A DNA stretch of 64,000 nucleotides from Halospina sp040196175 (GTDB lineage Bacteria; Pseudomonadota; Gammaproteobacteria; Pseudomonadales; Oleiphilaceae), in NCBI RefSeq assembly GCF_040196175.1, contig NZ_JBEFNF010000009.1, forward strand, positions 67,077 to 131,076. The letters run 5' to 3'. Below the pieces are notes generated by a model. It was given only the letters and a program-made list of their open reading frames with translations, ran no database searches and was not told the origin of the DNA. Positions 54,606-63,109 of this stretch are shown here, piece by piece. Position 1 is the stretch's first letter; every line of letters starts with the position of its first letter. Made by a program: the position numbers and the translations under genes.

Positions 54606-55195
54606 GTGACACAGAACAACGCTTCAACCAACATATTGCCAGCCACATGGAATGCGTCGGTGAAACCGCCAGCATTGTTGTCCCTGCTCTGGGACAGGCA
54701 GCCGAGGCCATTGTGGAAACACTGCTGAGCGAACGACAGGTGCTGGTGTGCGGCAGTGGCAAGGCCAACGCTTTCGCCCAGTACTTCGCCAGCTGCATGC
54801 TGGCCTACCATGAAACGGAAAGGCCGGCGCTTCCGGTAATGAATCTGGGTTCGGACGCCACCACAATGGCGGCTATCGGACTCAACAATCGGCTCCAGGA
54901 GGTATTCTCGCGCCAGATCCAGGCCCTGGGGCATGAAGGCGATTCCCTTCTGCTCCTCACTGATGACGGCAATCAATCAAGCCTGATCCAGGCCCTGCAG
55001 GCCGCCCACGATCGGGGCATCCGGGTTATCGCGGTGACCGGGCGCGCAGAGACGGACATGCATGCTCTCTTACACGAACATGATATCGACATCACCCTCC
55101 CGGACGTGGGTACGGCCGGCACTGCGGAACTTTTGGTGGTAATCCTCAATGCGCTCTGTGCTGAAATTGAGGCTCACCTGTTCAGTGATGGCTGA
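54602..55195 (+). CDS. diaA: DnaA initiator-associating protein DiaA (SIS domain)
   Basis: A 197-residue SIS-domain protein. In E. coli DiaA binds DnaA and promotes timely initiation of replication. The core (VLVCGSGKANAFAQYFAS, ALGHEGDSLLLLTDDGNQSSLIQAL) is close to GmhA; the assignment to DiaA rests on the neighbours lpoA and yraN. A phosphoheptose isomerase role is the main alternative. Its stop lies 8 nt from the convergent sspB stop. Confidence 0.88.
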   Translation: MSDTEQRFNQHIASHMECVGETASIVVPALGQAAEAIVETLLSERQVLVCGSGKANAFAQYFASCMLAYHETERPALPVMNLGSDATTMAAIGLNNRLQEVFSRQIQALGHEGDSLLLLTDDGNQSSLIQALQAAHDRGIRVIAVTGRAETDMHALLHEHDIDITLPDVGTAGTAELLVVILNALCAEIEAHLFSDG

Positions 55196-55203
55196 GTCCC
55201 GAC

Positions 55204-55626
55204 TTACTTCACGACCTTGAGATTCGGGCGTTTCGAACCGGAATCCCCGGGAGTGTTACCGTCGCTGCCCTGTTCCTCAGAGGTACCCGAGGGATCATCC
55301 GGCGGCTCCGGGTCACCCGGTTCCTGCCCGAAGACCATGCCCTGCCCGTTTTCCCGCGCGTAGATCGCCATGACCGCGTAAATCGGAACATAGACGCTTA
55401 CCGGTACGCCACCAAAACGCGCTGTAAAGGAAACCGCATCGTCACCCAGCAGCAACTCCTGAACTGCGGAGGGGCTGATGTTCAACACGATCTGACCGTT
55501 CGAGACATAATCCGCCGGAACCTGCACACCGTTCATTCCCGCATCAACTACCAGATGCGGCGTTGCGCCGTTATCCAGAACCCAGTCATTGAGGGCCCGA
55601 ATCAGATAAGGTCGGCTCGATCTCAT
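55204..55626 (-). CDS. sspB: ClpXP adaptor SspB
   Basis: A 140-residue SspB. It binds ssrA-tagged proteins and hands them to ClpXP. The dimeric substrate-binding domain (about 5-95) is followed by a Gly/Pro/acidic flexible linker and the C-terminal ClpX-binding tail RPNLKVVK, very like that of E. coli. It is 33 nt after sspA, the usual sspAB operon. Confidence 0.95.
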   Translation of the reverse strand: MRSSRPYLIRALNDWVLDNGATPHLVVDAGMNGVQVPADYVSNGQIVLNISPSAVQELLLGDDAVSFTARFGGVPVSVYVPIYAVMAIYARENGQGMVFGQEPGDPEPPDDPSGTSEEQGSDGNTPGDSGSKRPNLKVVK

Positions 55627-55644
55627 TACTTGCTCCCGGTCTGC

Positions 55645-55663
55645 CTGATCCTTTTCGGATCAG
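55645..55663 (-). repeat. Hairpin at the sspA stop codon
   Basis: On the minus strand CTGATCC-GAAAA-GGATCAG is a perfect 7-bp stem that includes the sspA stop codon (TGA, 55662-55660) and lies before sspB. No T-run follows; it may act on mRNA stability or translation of sspB. Confidence 0.5.
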
Positions 55664-56286
55664 ATTCGCATGTCTTCTTCGGCATCGGAGAGACTGGCTT
55701 TGAAACCCCGACGCTCGAAAAGCCGTTCCATATACCGCTCCAGCGGTTTTATACCCTTCCCTGGCAACTCAACACCAAGCTGCGGCAGGCGCCAGAGCAG
55801 CGGCCCGATGCAGCAGTCCACCATGGTGAACTCCTCACTGAGGAAAAAGGGCATCTCCTGGAATAGCGGCGCTGACCCTACGAGGCTCTCGCGCAACTCT
55901 TTGCGCGCCTGGTTAGCATCACTGGTGCTACCCCTTTCAATCCGGTCTACCAGCGAACACCAATCGCGCCCCACACGCCACATCATCAGACGGCTCTGTG
56001 CCCGCGCGACCGGGTAGACCGGAAGCAACGGTGGATGCGGGAAACGCTCGTCCAGATACTCCATCATGATGTTCGGTTCATAGAGCACCAGATCCCGATC
56101 CACCAGTGTTGGAAGGGCATTATAGGGATTGAGGTCAGCGAGCTCCGCAGGTGGATTTGAGGGATCCACATTCAAGACATCAACAGTCACTCCCTTCTCA
56201 GCCAGCACAATCCTTACACGGTGGCTGTAATGGCTTTGCGGATCAGAAAAGAACGTCATCGATGACCGTTTGGTCACAACAGCCAT
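55660..56286 (-). CDS. sspA: Stringent starvation protein A
   Basis: A 208-residue glutathione transferase-fold protein that associates with RNA polymerase and supports stress and stationary-phase expression. The start (MAVVTKRSSMTFFSDPQSHYSHRV) and LYEPNIMMEYLDERFPHPPLLP match SspA closely. It is not expected to be an active transferase. It precedes sspB and follows the petABC genes, a conserved arrangement. Confidence 0.96.
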   Translation of the reverse strand: MAVVTKRSSMTFFSDPQSHYSHRVRIVLAEKGVTVDVLNVDPSNPPAELADLNPYNALPTLVDRDLVLYEPNIMMEYLDERFPHPPLLPVYPVARAQSRLMMWRVGRDWCSLVDRIERGSTSDANQARKELRESLVGSAPLFQEMPFFLSEEFTMVDCCIGPLLWRLPQLGVELPGKGIKPLERYMERLFERRGFKASLSDAEEDMRI

Positions 56287-56337
56287 AGTATTACCCCATG
56301 ATATCGCTGGTCGGGAAGAAGGGACGGAACGCAGAAG

Positions 56338-56358
56338 GCCCGGTACGATGTACCGGGC
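56338..56358 (-). terminator. Probable terminator of petABC
   Basis: GCCCGGTAC-ATC-GTACCGGGC on the minus strand is a perfect 9-bp stem with a 3-nt loop, 28 nt after the petC stop. The T-tract is poor (CTTCTGCG), so efficiency is uncertain. Confidence 0.55.
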
Positions 56359-56385
56359 ACTGGAGGGGGATTGTACCGGATACCC

Positions 56386-57144
56386 TCAGTGGATGTCTTT
56401 CCAGTATTCGCGGTTCAACAGGTACGCAAAGATGAAGAAGACGCCGATGAAGATCAGCACATACACGCCAATCCGCTTGCGGTCCATCAGAGCTGGCTCA
56501 CCCAGATAAACCAGGAAATTGGTCAGGTCATACATAGCCCGATCAAACTCTTCGGGATCCATGCTGCCTTCAATGGCCCACTCTTCGCAGGCCTCATCGC
56601 CAACCACCTCACCCGTGGATGGATCCACTTTGGGATCTTGGCCGAAATGCGGCGGTTCCGCGCAGAGACCACCCTGATTGACCATCACATGGGGCATGCC
56701 CACGTTCTCGAAGACCGAGTTGTTCACACCAAGGGGCCGGCTTTCGTCCTTATAGAACGCCCGAAGGTAAGAGTAGAGCCAATCCGGGCCATTCACCCTT
56801 GCCGTCAACGTCAGGTCCGGGGGCGCATTACCAAACCAGGAGGCCGCCTGCTCATCCGGCATGGCATTGTGCATCAACTCACCAATGCGGGCATCCGTAA
56901 AGATCAGGTTCTGTTCATACAGCTCCTTGGGAATCCCGAGGTCCTTCGCACTGCGCTTATAGCGCTGATATTGGGCTGAATGGCAGCCCATGCAGTAGTT
57001 GGTGAAGATCTGCGCACCGCGTTGCAGCGAGGCCTTATCGCCAAGATCCGGCTCCATGCTGTCAAGATTGCCACCGCCGCCACCGGCCGCCGAGGCGACG
57101 ACCGGGATGCACATAGCCAGTAGAACGGTCAGAAACTGTTTCAT
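56386..57144 (-). CDS. petC: Cytochrome c1 of the bc1 complex
   Basis: A 252-residue cytochrome c1, which takes electrons from the Rieske protein and passes them to a soluble or membrane cytochrome c. A cleavable signal peptide (about 1-19) is followed by the haem motif CMGCH (Cys51-His55). The methionine ligand lies downstream, and a C-terminal helix (VLIFIGVFFIFAYLLNREYW) anchors it. Its ATG overlaps the petB stop. Confidence 0.96.
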   Translation of the reverse strand: MKQFLTVLLAMCIPVVASAAGGGGGNLDSMEPDLGDKASLQRGAQIFTNYCMGCHSAQYQRYKRSAKDLGIPKELYEQNLIFTDARIGELMHNAMPDEQAASWFGNAPPDLTLTARVNGPDWLYSYLRAFYKDESRPLGVNNSVFENVGMPHVMVNQGGLCAEPPHFGQDPKVDPSTGEVVGDEACEEWAIEGSMDPEEFDRAMYDLTNFLVYLGEPALMDRKRIGVYVLIFIGVFFIFAYLLNREYWKDIH

Positions 57145-58376
57145 TTGGTTGTCACCCTCTCCGGAACCGGTTTCGTGGACTCTATCCGTGTATAGAAGGG
57201 CATCAGGATGAAGAAACCGAAGTAGATCGCCGTGCCGATCTGCGCAAGCATCGTCTTGATCGGCGTCGCCGGCTCAGCCCCCAGATAGCCAAGCATCACG
57301 AAACTCGCAGCAAACAGGGCCAAAGCGCAACGGCTGAACCACCCCTTGTAACGCATTGAGCGTACCGGACTTCGGTCGAGCCAGGGCAGTATGAAGAGGA
57401 TCGCAATCGCCGCCCCCATAACGACGACCCCCCAGAATTGCGAGGAAAGACCGAACAGATTGAAGGTGATTGCCCGCAGCATTGCGTAGAAAGGCGTGAA
57501 GTACCAGACCGGCGCAATGTGATCCGGTGTCTGTAGCGGATCCGCATGCTGGAAGTTCGGCTTCTCGATGAAGTAGCCGCCCATCTCGGGGAAGTAGAAA
57601 ACCACGATGGCGAAAACAGCAAAGAAGACCGCGATCGGCACCAAATCGTGCACAGTGTAGTAAGGATGGAACGGTATCCCGTCCTTTGGAATACCGTTGG
57701 CGTCCTTGTTCTTCTTGATATCGATACCATCGGGGTTGTTGGACCCCACCTCATGCAGCGCAAGAATGTGCAGTATGACCAGGCCGATCAGAACCATGGG
57801 CATCGCCACAACATGCAGTGCAAAGAACCGATGGAGCGTCGCCCCTGAAATGAGGTAGTCACCCCGGATCCACAGTGCCAGATCCTCGCCAATGCCCGGG
57901 ATCGCGCTGAACAGATTGATTATGACCTGCGCTCCCCAATAGGACATCTGCCCCCAGGGCAGAACATAGCCCATAAACGCTTCCGCCATGAGGATCAGAT
58001 AGATCGCCATACCGAAGATCCAGATCAGCTCACGTGGCTTCTGGTAGGAGCCATACATGAGACCGCGGAACATATGCAGATAAACCACAATGAAGAACAT
58101 TGAGGCCCCGGTGGAATGCATGTAGCGCAACAGCCACCCGTAATTCACATCACGCATGATGTACTCAACGGAGGCAAACGCATCCTCGGCTGTGGGCGTG
58201 TACATCATTGTCAGCCAGATGCCTGTCAGCAGCTGGTTGACCAGAACCAGCATCGAGAGGACGCCGAAAACGTACCAGATGTTGAAGTTTTTGGGCGCGT
58301 AGTATTTGCTCATGTGGCGCTCGAAAGCGTCCACTACCGGCAACCTGTCGTCTACCCACTTAAGTAGCTTACTCAT
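57141..58376 (-). CDS. petB: Cytochrome b of the bc1 complex
   Basis: A 411-residue cytochrome b, the quinol-oxidising membrane core of complex III, with eight helices and two haems. The haem-ligand region (LLRYMHSTGASMFFIVVYLHM) and the quinol-site PEW-like loop are present, and the start is typical (MSKLLKWVDDRLPVVDAFERHM). Overlaps petA and petC by 4 nt each. Confidence 0.97.
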   Translation of the reverse strand: MSKLLKWVDDRLPVVDAFERHMSKYYAPKNFNIWYVFGVLSMLVLVNQLLTGIWLTMMYTPTAEDAFASVEYIMRDVNYGWLLRYMHSTGASMFFIVVYLHMFRGLMYGSYQKPRELIWIFGMAIYLILMAEAFMGYVLPWGQMSYWGAQVIINLFSAIPGIGEDLALWIRGDYLISGATLHRFFALHVVAMPMVLIGLVILHILALHEVGSNNPDGIDIKKNKDANGIPKDGIPFHPYYTVHDLVPIAVFFAVFAIVVFYFPEMGGYFIEKPNFQHADPLQTPDHIAPVWYFTPFYAMLRAITFNLFGLSSQFWGVVVMGAAIAILFILPWLDRSPVRSMRYKGWFSRCALALFAASFVMLGYLGAEPATPIKTMLAQIGTAIYFGFFILMPFYTRIESTKPVPERVTTK

Positions 58377-58972
58377 GCTGCATCCTCCGGATCGACGCCA
58401 ATGGCGATGGTCTGACCATCATCCTCAAATCGGTGGGGGGGAACCACAAGATTTGTAGGTGCCGGAACACCGGTGAAGACTCGACCCGCAAGGTCAAACT
58501 TAGAGCCATGGCAGGCACAGAAGAAACCGCCCGGCCATTCGTTTCCAAGTCCCTCCGCACCTTCCGTCGGCCGGAAGCTCGGCGAACACCCGAGGTGGGT
58601 GCAGATGCCCACAACCACGAGGAATTCAGGCTTAAGGGAGCGGTGATGTCCATCAATATAAGTAGGCTGCTGGGGTTCTTCAGACTCTGGGTCTTCCAAC
58701 CGATCCGAAATCCCGTCCAGATTGTCCAGCATCTCCTGTGAGCGCCGCACAACCCATACCGGTTTACCCCGCCACTCAACGGTTACCCGCTGACCAACAT
58801 CAATCTTGGATATATTCAACCTGCGCGGGGCCCCAGCTGCTTCGGCTTTAGCACTGGGCCACCACGAACTGACAAACGGCACCGCGGCTCCAACAGCCCC
58901 GACGCCACCAACAACCGTCGTTGCGCCCACAAGAAAGCGCCGCCGACCGTGGTTCACGTCGCCATTGCTCAT
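58373..58972 (-). CDS. petA: Rieske iron-sulfur protein of the bc1 complex
   Basis: A 199-residue Rieske protein. It has a Tat-type signal/anchor (RRRFLVGATTVVGGVGAVGAAV at about 10-31, without being cleaved in most relatives) and the cluster motifs CTHLGC and CACHGS, which bind the [2Fe-2S] cluster through two Cys and two His. First gene of the petABC operon, which makes the proton-pumping quinol:cytochrome c step. Confidence 0.97.
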   Translation of the reverse strand: MSNGDVNHGRRRFLVGATTVVGGVGAVGAAVPFVSSWWPSAKAEAAGAPRRLNISKIDVGQRVTVEWRGKPVWVVRRSQEMLDNLDGISDRLEDPESEEPQQPTYIDGHHRSLKPEFLVVVGICTHLGCSPSFRPTEGAEGLGNEWPGGFFCACHGSKFDLAGRVFTGVPAPTNLVVPPHRFEDDGQTIAIGVDPEDAA

Positions 58973-59073
58973 ACTGGCCTTCTCCCATTAAGCGTTCCCG
59001 TGCCGAGGCGGTCATTCGGCACACTCGATTGGCTCCTGATCCGGTCGTAAATAACCCGTATCAAAACGACCAA

Positions 59074-59102
59074 ATGTTATTTAATTCAGTCACCGCTTAC
59101 AA
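59074..59102 (-). promoter_or_regulatory. Possible petABC promoter
   Basis: TTGTAA (59097-59102) and TAACAT (59074-59079) at 17-bp spacing on the minus strand, about 95 nt before petA and just after the rpsI terminator. Confidence 0.4.
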
Positions 59103-59128
59103 GTTCGCAACATTCCATAGCCCGACAC

Positions 59129-59157
59129 AAAAAGGCCCGATCTATAAATCGGGCCTT
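59129..59157 (-). terminator. Rho-independent terminator of rplM-rpsI
   Basis: AAGGCCCGAT-TTATAG-ATCGGGCCTT followed by TTT on the minus strand: a perfect 10-bp stem 24 nt after the rpsI stop, with a T-run. Confidence 0.9.
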
Positions 59158-59180
59158 CAAGGGCAGCCGTCGAGGACGGC

Positions 59181-59573
59181 TTAGCGCTTGGAGTACTGCG
59201 GCCGTTTACGCGCCTTGCGAAGACCAACCTTCTTACGCTCAACCGCGCGATCATCACGCGTGACGTATCCCGCACGGCGCAGAGCCGGGCGCAGGGTGTC
59301 ATCATAGTCCATGAGCGCACGTGTGAGACCATGACGGACCGCACCGGCCTGCCCACTGGGACCACCACCACTGACGCTGATCTTGATATCGAACCGATCT
59401 TCGGCATCAGCAACCACCAGTGGCTGCTTGACGATCATCCGAAGAGTGTCCCGACCGAAGAACTGTTCCAGGGACTCCCCGTTGACTTCGATGTTACCGC
59501 TGCCGGGCTTAATGAACACCCGCGCGGAAGACGTCTTGCGACGACCGGTACCGTAGTTATAAGTAGCTGACAT
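59181..59573 (-). CDS. rpsI: 30S ribosomal protein S9
   Basis: A 130-residue S9. The start MSATYNYGTGRRKTSSARVF and the basic C-terminus RKARKRPQYSKR, which reaches the P site tRNA, are universal. The ATG at 59573 is 13 nt after rplM; the pair L13-S9 is always together. Confidence 0.98.
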   Translation of the reverse strand: MSATYNYGTGRRKTSSARVFIKPGSGNIEVNGESLEQFFGRDTLRMIVKQPLVVADAEDRFDIKISVSGGGPSGQAGAVRHGLTRALMDYDDTLRPALRRAGYVTRDDRAVERKKVGLRKARKRPQYSKR

Positions 59574-59586
59574 AATCGCCTTCCGT

Positions 59587-60015
59587 TTAAATCTCGAGTT
59601 GCTGGGGCTGCTGTGCGGCGTGCGGATGCTCATCGCCGACATAGACTTTGAGCTTCCGGTACATGGCACGGCCCAGCGGACCACGCGGCAGCATACCCTT
59701 CACCGAATACTCGATGACACGCTCGGGATGACGCCGGATCATCTCTTCGAAGTTCATCGAACGCAGCCCACCCGGAAAACCGGTATGGCGATAGTAGTGC
59801 TTCTGCGTGCTCTTTTTGCCAGTCACGCGCACTTTTTCTGCATTGATGACCACAATGTAGTCACCCGTGTCCACATGGGGGGTAAATTCCGGTTTATGCT
59901 TGCCCCGAAGACGACGGGCAATTTCCGTTGAAAGACGTCCAAGCGTCTTGTCAGCCGCGTCCACAACGAACCAGTCGCGTGAGACGCTTTCCGGTTTTGC
60001 ACTCTGAGTTTTCAT
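59587..60015 (-). CDS. rplM: 50S ribosomal protein L13
   Basis: A 142-residue L13, standard length, with RDWFVVDAADKTLGRLSTEIA near the start and GMLPRGPLGRAMYRKLKVY near the end. First gene of rplM-rpsI. In E. coli L13 represses its own mRNA through the leader; a hairpin in this leader could play that role. Confidence 0.98.
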   Translation of the reverse strand: MKTQSAKPESVSRDWFVVDAADKTLGRLSTEIARRLRGKHKPEFTPHVDTGDYIVVINAEKVRVTGKKSTQKHYYRHTGFPGGLRSMNFEEMIRRHPERVIEYSVKGMLPRGPLGRAMYRKLKVYVGDEHPHAAQQPQQLEI

Positions 60016-60047
60016 GAATCCCGCCTTGAATCAATAAGCCATGACGC

Positions 60048-60072
60048 CACGTCCCGCGAGGGCCGCGACGTG
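60048..60072 (-). promoter_or_regulatory. Leader hairpin upstream of rplM
   Basis: On the minus strand CACGTC-GCG-GCCCT-CGC-GG-GACGTG folds into a 9-bp stem with a 2-nt bulge, about 33 nt before the rplM start. Candidate L13 autoregulatory site; inference. Confidence 0.4.
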
Positions 60073-60144
60073 TAATCACAACCAGGTATCAGCCGGGTCC
60101 GCATCGGGGCTGGGCTGCGGATCCCGCCAAAAGCCAAGTGCGGC

Positions 60145-60173
60145 ATTATACCGGAGCACCCTGTTCCTGCAAA
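60145..60173 (-). promoter_or_regulatory. Predicted rplM-rpsI promoter, inside the end of the TatD gene
   Basis: A perfect TATAAT (60145-60150) with TTTGCA (60168-60173) at 17 bp. It lies in the last codons of the upstream TatD-family gene, giving a leader of about 125 nt. Confidence 0.6.
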
Positions 60174-60946
60174 CCCTCATCGTTCATTCGCTGCATGAAC
60201 AGTCGCAAAGTATTTTCCCGAACATGTCCTGCAACCAGTTCTTTGGGCTCTTTCCTGAGCGCGCACAACGCATCCAGTATTCTGGGCAGATTGAGCGGCG
60301 TATTGCCTTCTGACGAAACCCCCTCGGGCGCAAGCCCTGGTGCGTCGGTTTCCAACACCAGCGACTCCAGAGGCAGATCCGCCATGACACGATGGGTCTT
60401 GCGGGCACGCCCATGTGTGATGACACCACTAACGCCGATGAACGCCCCACGATCAACCAGCGCCCGGGCCTGCTCCCAGGAACCGCTGAAACCATGCATC
60501 AGAACGGGCGGCTCAAAGTGCGCCTGACGCAGCAGAGAGAGAACCGTATCGTGGGTTCCTACACTGTGAATCAGCAGTGGCCGGTCATAGCGCTGCGCCA
60601 AGTGGATCTGGGCTTCGAAGATACCGCGTTGCTGGGCCAGCGGCGGGCCACGCCGGATGTCCAGTCCGCACTCTCCCACTGCTACGATCTGGTTATTTAC
60701 AGCCAGAAGCTGCTCCAGCTCGTCCAGACTGTCGTCATTGGCCTGTGCCGCCCACCAGGGGTGAAGCCCCAGAGCTGGTAGCAGTATGGGGTGCTCCCAA
60801 GCCAGATTGAGGATCTTCCGCCAGCTCTCCCGAATGGTTCCCGGCACCACAATCCGACGGATACCAGTTTGGAAGCAGCTAGCCAGCAACTGCTTACGCT
60901 GGTTATCAAAACTCGCAAAGTCGATATGACAATGGGCATCAATCAT
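60146..60946 (-). CDS. TatD-family metal-dependent hydrolase (YjjV-like)
   Basis: A 266-residue TIM-barrel hydrolase/DNase of the TatD family. Metal ligands are seen in order: DAHCHID, GECGLD, HSVG, HGFSGS and ETDAPGL. Family members act as metal-dependent nucleases. The closest E. coli homolog by context is YjjV, which lies near prfC and rimI. The ATG at 60946 is chosen because the upstream residues read into prfC; 16 nt separate the two. Its last codons contain the rplM promoter. Confidence 0.88.
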   Translation of the reverse strand: MIDAHCHIDFASFDNQRKQLLASCFQTGIRRIVVPGTIRESWRKILNLAWEHPILLPALGLHPWWAAQANDDSLDELEQLLAVNNQIVAVGECGLDIRRGPPLAQQRGIFEAQIHLAQRYDRPLLIHSVGTHDTVLSLLRQAHFEPPVLMHGFSGSWEQARALVDRGAFIGVSGVITHGRARKTHRVMADLPLESLVLETDAPGLAPEGVSSEGNTPLNLPRILDALCALRKEPKELVAGHVRENTLRLFMQRMNDEGLQEQGAPV

Positions 60947-60962
60947 TGTTTGTGGGTGTGCT

Positions 60963-62543
60963 TTACCGTTCCTTCGTCTTATGGAACGACACATCCGGAT
61001 AGCGCTCCTGTACAAGCTGTAGATTAACCATGGTCGGCGCTATATAGGTGAGATTGTCGCTGCCATCCAGCGCCAGGTTCTCCTGATTCTTGCGCTCGAA
61101 TTCTTCAAGCATTTTGGGATCATCACAGGTGATCCAGCGTGCTGTTGCCACGTTAATCGGTTCATAGACGGCATCCACGCCGTATTCATCCTTCAGGCGC
61201 GCAACCACCACATCAAACTGGAGCGACCCCACCGCGCCCACGATCAGATCATTGTTACGTACCGGCCGGAAAACCTGAACCGCGCCTTCCTCAGAAAGCT
61301 GGATAAGGCCTTTCTGGAGCTGTTTGGCCTTCATCGGATCACGCAGCTGGATGCGACGGAACAGCTCCGGCGCAAAGTTGGGAATCCCGGTGAAACGATC
61401 CTTCTCCCCCTCGGTGAAGGTGTCCCCGAGCTGGATGGTGCCGTGATTGTGGAGACCGATGATGTCACCGGCCACCGCCTCATCAGCACGTTCCCGGTCT
61501 CCGGCCATGAAGGTGAGCGCATCACTGATCCGGACATCCTTGCCGATGCGCACATGATGGATTTTCATGCCCTGCTGGTAACGCCCGGACACGATCCGGA
61601 GGAAGGCAATACGGTCACGGTGCTTGGGATCCATGTTCGCCTGGATCTTGAATACAAACCCGGAGAATTTCTCTTCCGCCGCCTCGACCGGTCGCTGCGT
61701 CAGCTCCCGAGTCTGAGGCGATGGCGCCCACTCGACCAGCCCGTCGAGCATATGATCCACACCGAAGTTACCCAATGCTGTTCCAAAATAGACTGGCGTC
61801 AGCTCGCCCTTTAGAAAGGCGTCTAGGTCGAACTCATGGGACGCGCCCTTGACCAGCTCAATCTCTTCACGCAGCTCATCGGCATAGTCGCCGATCGCCT
61901 CATCCAGTTCTGGATTGTCGAGACCGCTGATGACACGGCTGTCCTGAATCTTGTGGCCCTGGCCAGACTCGTACAGGATTACTTCATCCCGCAGAAGGTG
62001 ATAGACCCCCTTGAACTGCTTTCCCATGCCGATGGGCCAGGTAATGGGGGCACAGGCAATATTGAGAACATCCTCAACTTCATCCATAAGCTCCACCGGA
62101 TCGCGCACATCCCGATCCAACTTGTTCATGAAAGTGAGGATGGGCGTATCCCGCAGTCGGGTAACTTCCATCAGCTTGATGGTGCGCTCCTCCACACCCT
62201 TGGCCGCATCAATGACCATCAGACAGGAATCCACGGCTGTAAGCGTGCGGTAGGTGTCCTCTGAAAAGTCGGCATGGCCGGGCGTATCAAGCAGATTCAC
62301 CAAACAATCCTGGTACGGGAACTGCATCACGGAGGTGGTCACGGAAATACCGCGCTGTTTCTCCATATCCATCCAGTCGGACTTGGCATGCTGACCGGAC
62401 TTTTTACCTTTTACGGTGCCTGCACTCTGAAGGGCGTTGCCGAAAAGCAGTACCTTCTCCGTGATCGTGGTCTTACCCGCGTCCGGGTGGGAGATAATTG
62501 CAAAAGTACGGCGTTTACGGACTTCCTCAGTAAAATCGCTCAT
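60963..62543 (-). CDS. prfC: Peptide chain release factor 3
   Basis: A 526-residue GTPase that removes RF1/RF2 from the ribosome after termination and aids quality control. G1 is SHPDAGKTT, then DTPGHADFSEDTYR and NKLDRD; the length matches E. coli RF3 (529). The order holD-rimI-prfC resembles E. coli holD-rimI-yjjG-prfC, though yjjG is missing. Confidence 0.98.
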   Translation of the reverse strand: MSDFTEEVRKRRTFAIISHPDAGKTTITEKVLLFGNALQSAGTVKGKKSGQHAKSDWMDMEKQRGISVTTSVMQFPYQDCLVNLLDTPGHADFSEDTYRTLTAVDSCLMVIDAAKGVEERTIKLMEVTRLRDTPILTFMNKLDRDVRDPVELMDEVEDVLNIACAPITWPIGMGKQFKGVYHLLRDEVILYESGQGHKIQDSRVISGLDNPELDEAIGDYADELREEIELVKGASHEFDLDAFLKGELTPVYFGTALGNFGVDHMLDGLVEWAPSPQTRELTQRPVEAAEEKFSGFVFKIQANMDPKHRDRIAFLRIVSGRYQQGMKIHHVRIGKDVRISDALTFMAGDRERADEAVAGDIIGLHNHGTIQLGDTFTEGEKDRFTGIPNFAPELFRRIQLRDPMKAKQLQKGLIQLSEEGAVQVFRPVRNNDLIVGAVGSLQFDVVVARLKDEYGVDAVYEPINVATARWITCDDPKMLEEFERKNQENLALDGSDNLTYIAPTMVNLQLVQERYPDVSFHKTKER

Positions 62544-62602
62544 GGCGTTGGTTCTGCTCTCCGTCTGGGACGCTCCGGCGAAAGGAAGGCGATTGTAGCA
62601 GT

Positions 62603-63109
62603 TCAGCCACCGCTGGCACGAACCGAGGCAAGCTTAAGCGCCATGATGTGCGCGGCTTCAGTATCCTCTAATGCCGGATAATAACCTGGTCGGGTAGCAA
62701 CGTGCTCAAACCCCTCACTCGCATAAAGTCGCTGTGCCGTCTCGTTGGTTTCGCGAACCTCCAGTGTCAACGTCGCCATTCCGACCCTTTGCATACTGGC
62801 GAGCCAGTACCTCAACAGATACCGCCCCACGCCCTGACCCTGAAATTGCCCGTGGACACAGAGATTCATCAGGTGAGCCTCATCAAGCAAGTGCCAGTCA
62901 ACAACGAACCCAACAAGGGCATCACCATACCAAGCACCATGAAACCCATACTCGCGGCCACTGCACGTAAGGTATTGCCCCTCGGTCCAAGGATGGCGAG
63001 TCCCGGTGTGCTCAAGCGCCATCATGGCCGAAACATCGCTCGCGTGGAGCGCTGTTACCTGCAACTCGCTCTGTTCCAGCCTTATCCAGTCATTCCCGGG
63101 CGACGTCAC
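62603..63109 (-). CDS. rimI: Ribosomal protein S18-alanine N-acetyltransferase RimI
   Basis: A 168-residue GNAT acetyltransferase that acetylates the N-terminal alanine of S18. The acetyl-CoA loop is FQGQGVGRYLLRYWL, and LTLEVRETNETAQRLYASEGF is the family signature. The extra N-terminal residues (about 15) are like those of many RimI from this group. It overlaps the HolD-like gene by 4 nt. In E. coli rimI also follows holD. Confidence 0.95.
   Translation of the reverse strand: MTSPGNDWIRLEQSELQVTALHASDVSAMMALEHTGTRHPWTEGQYLTCSGREYGFHGAWYGDALVGFVVDWHLLDEAHLMNLCVHGQFQGQGVGRYLLRYWLASMQRVGMATLTLEVRETNETAQRLYASEGFEHVATRPGYYPALEDTEAAHIMALKLASVRASGG

Noticed and set aside
60016..60145. tRNA or small RNA gene upstream of rplM
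   Set aside because: No cloverleaf or known RNA pattern; the stem seen fits a leader hairpin better.
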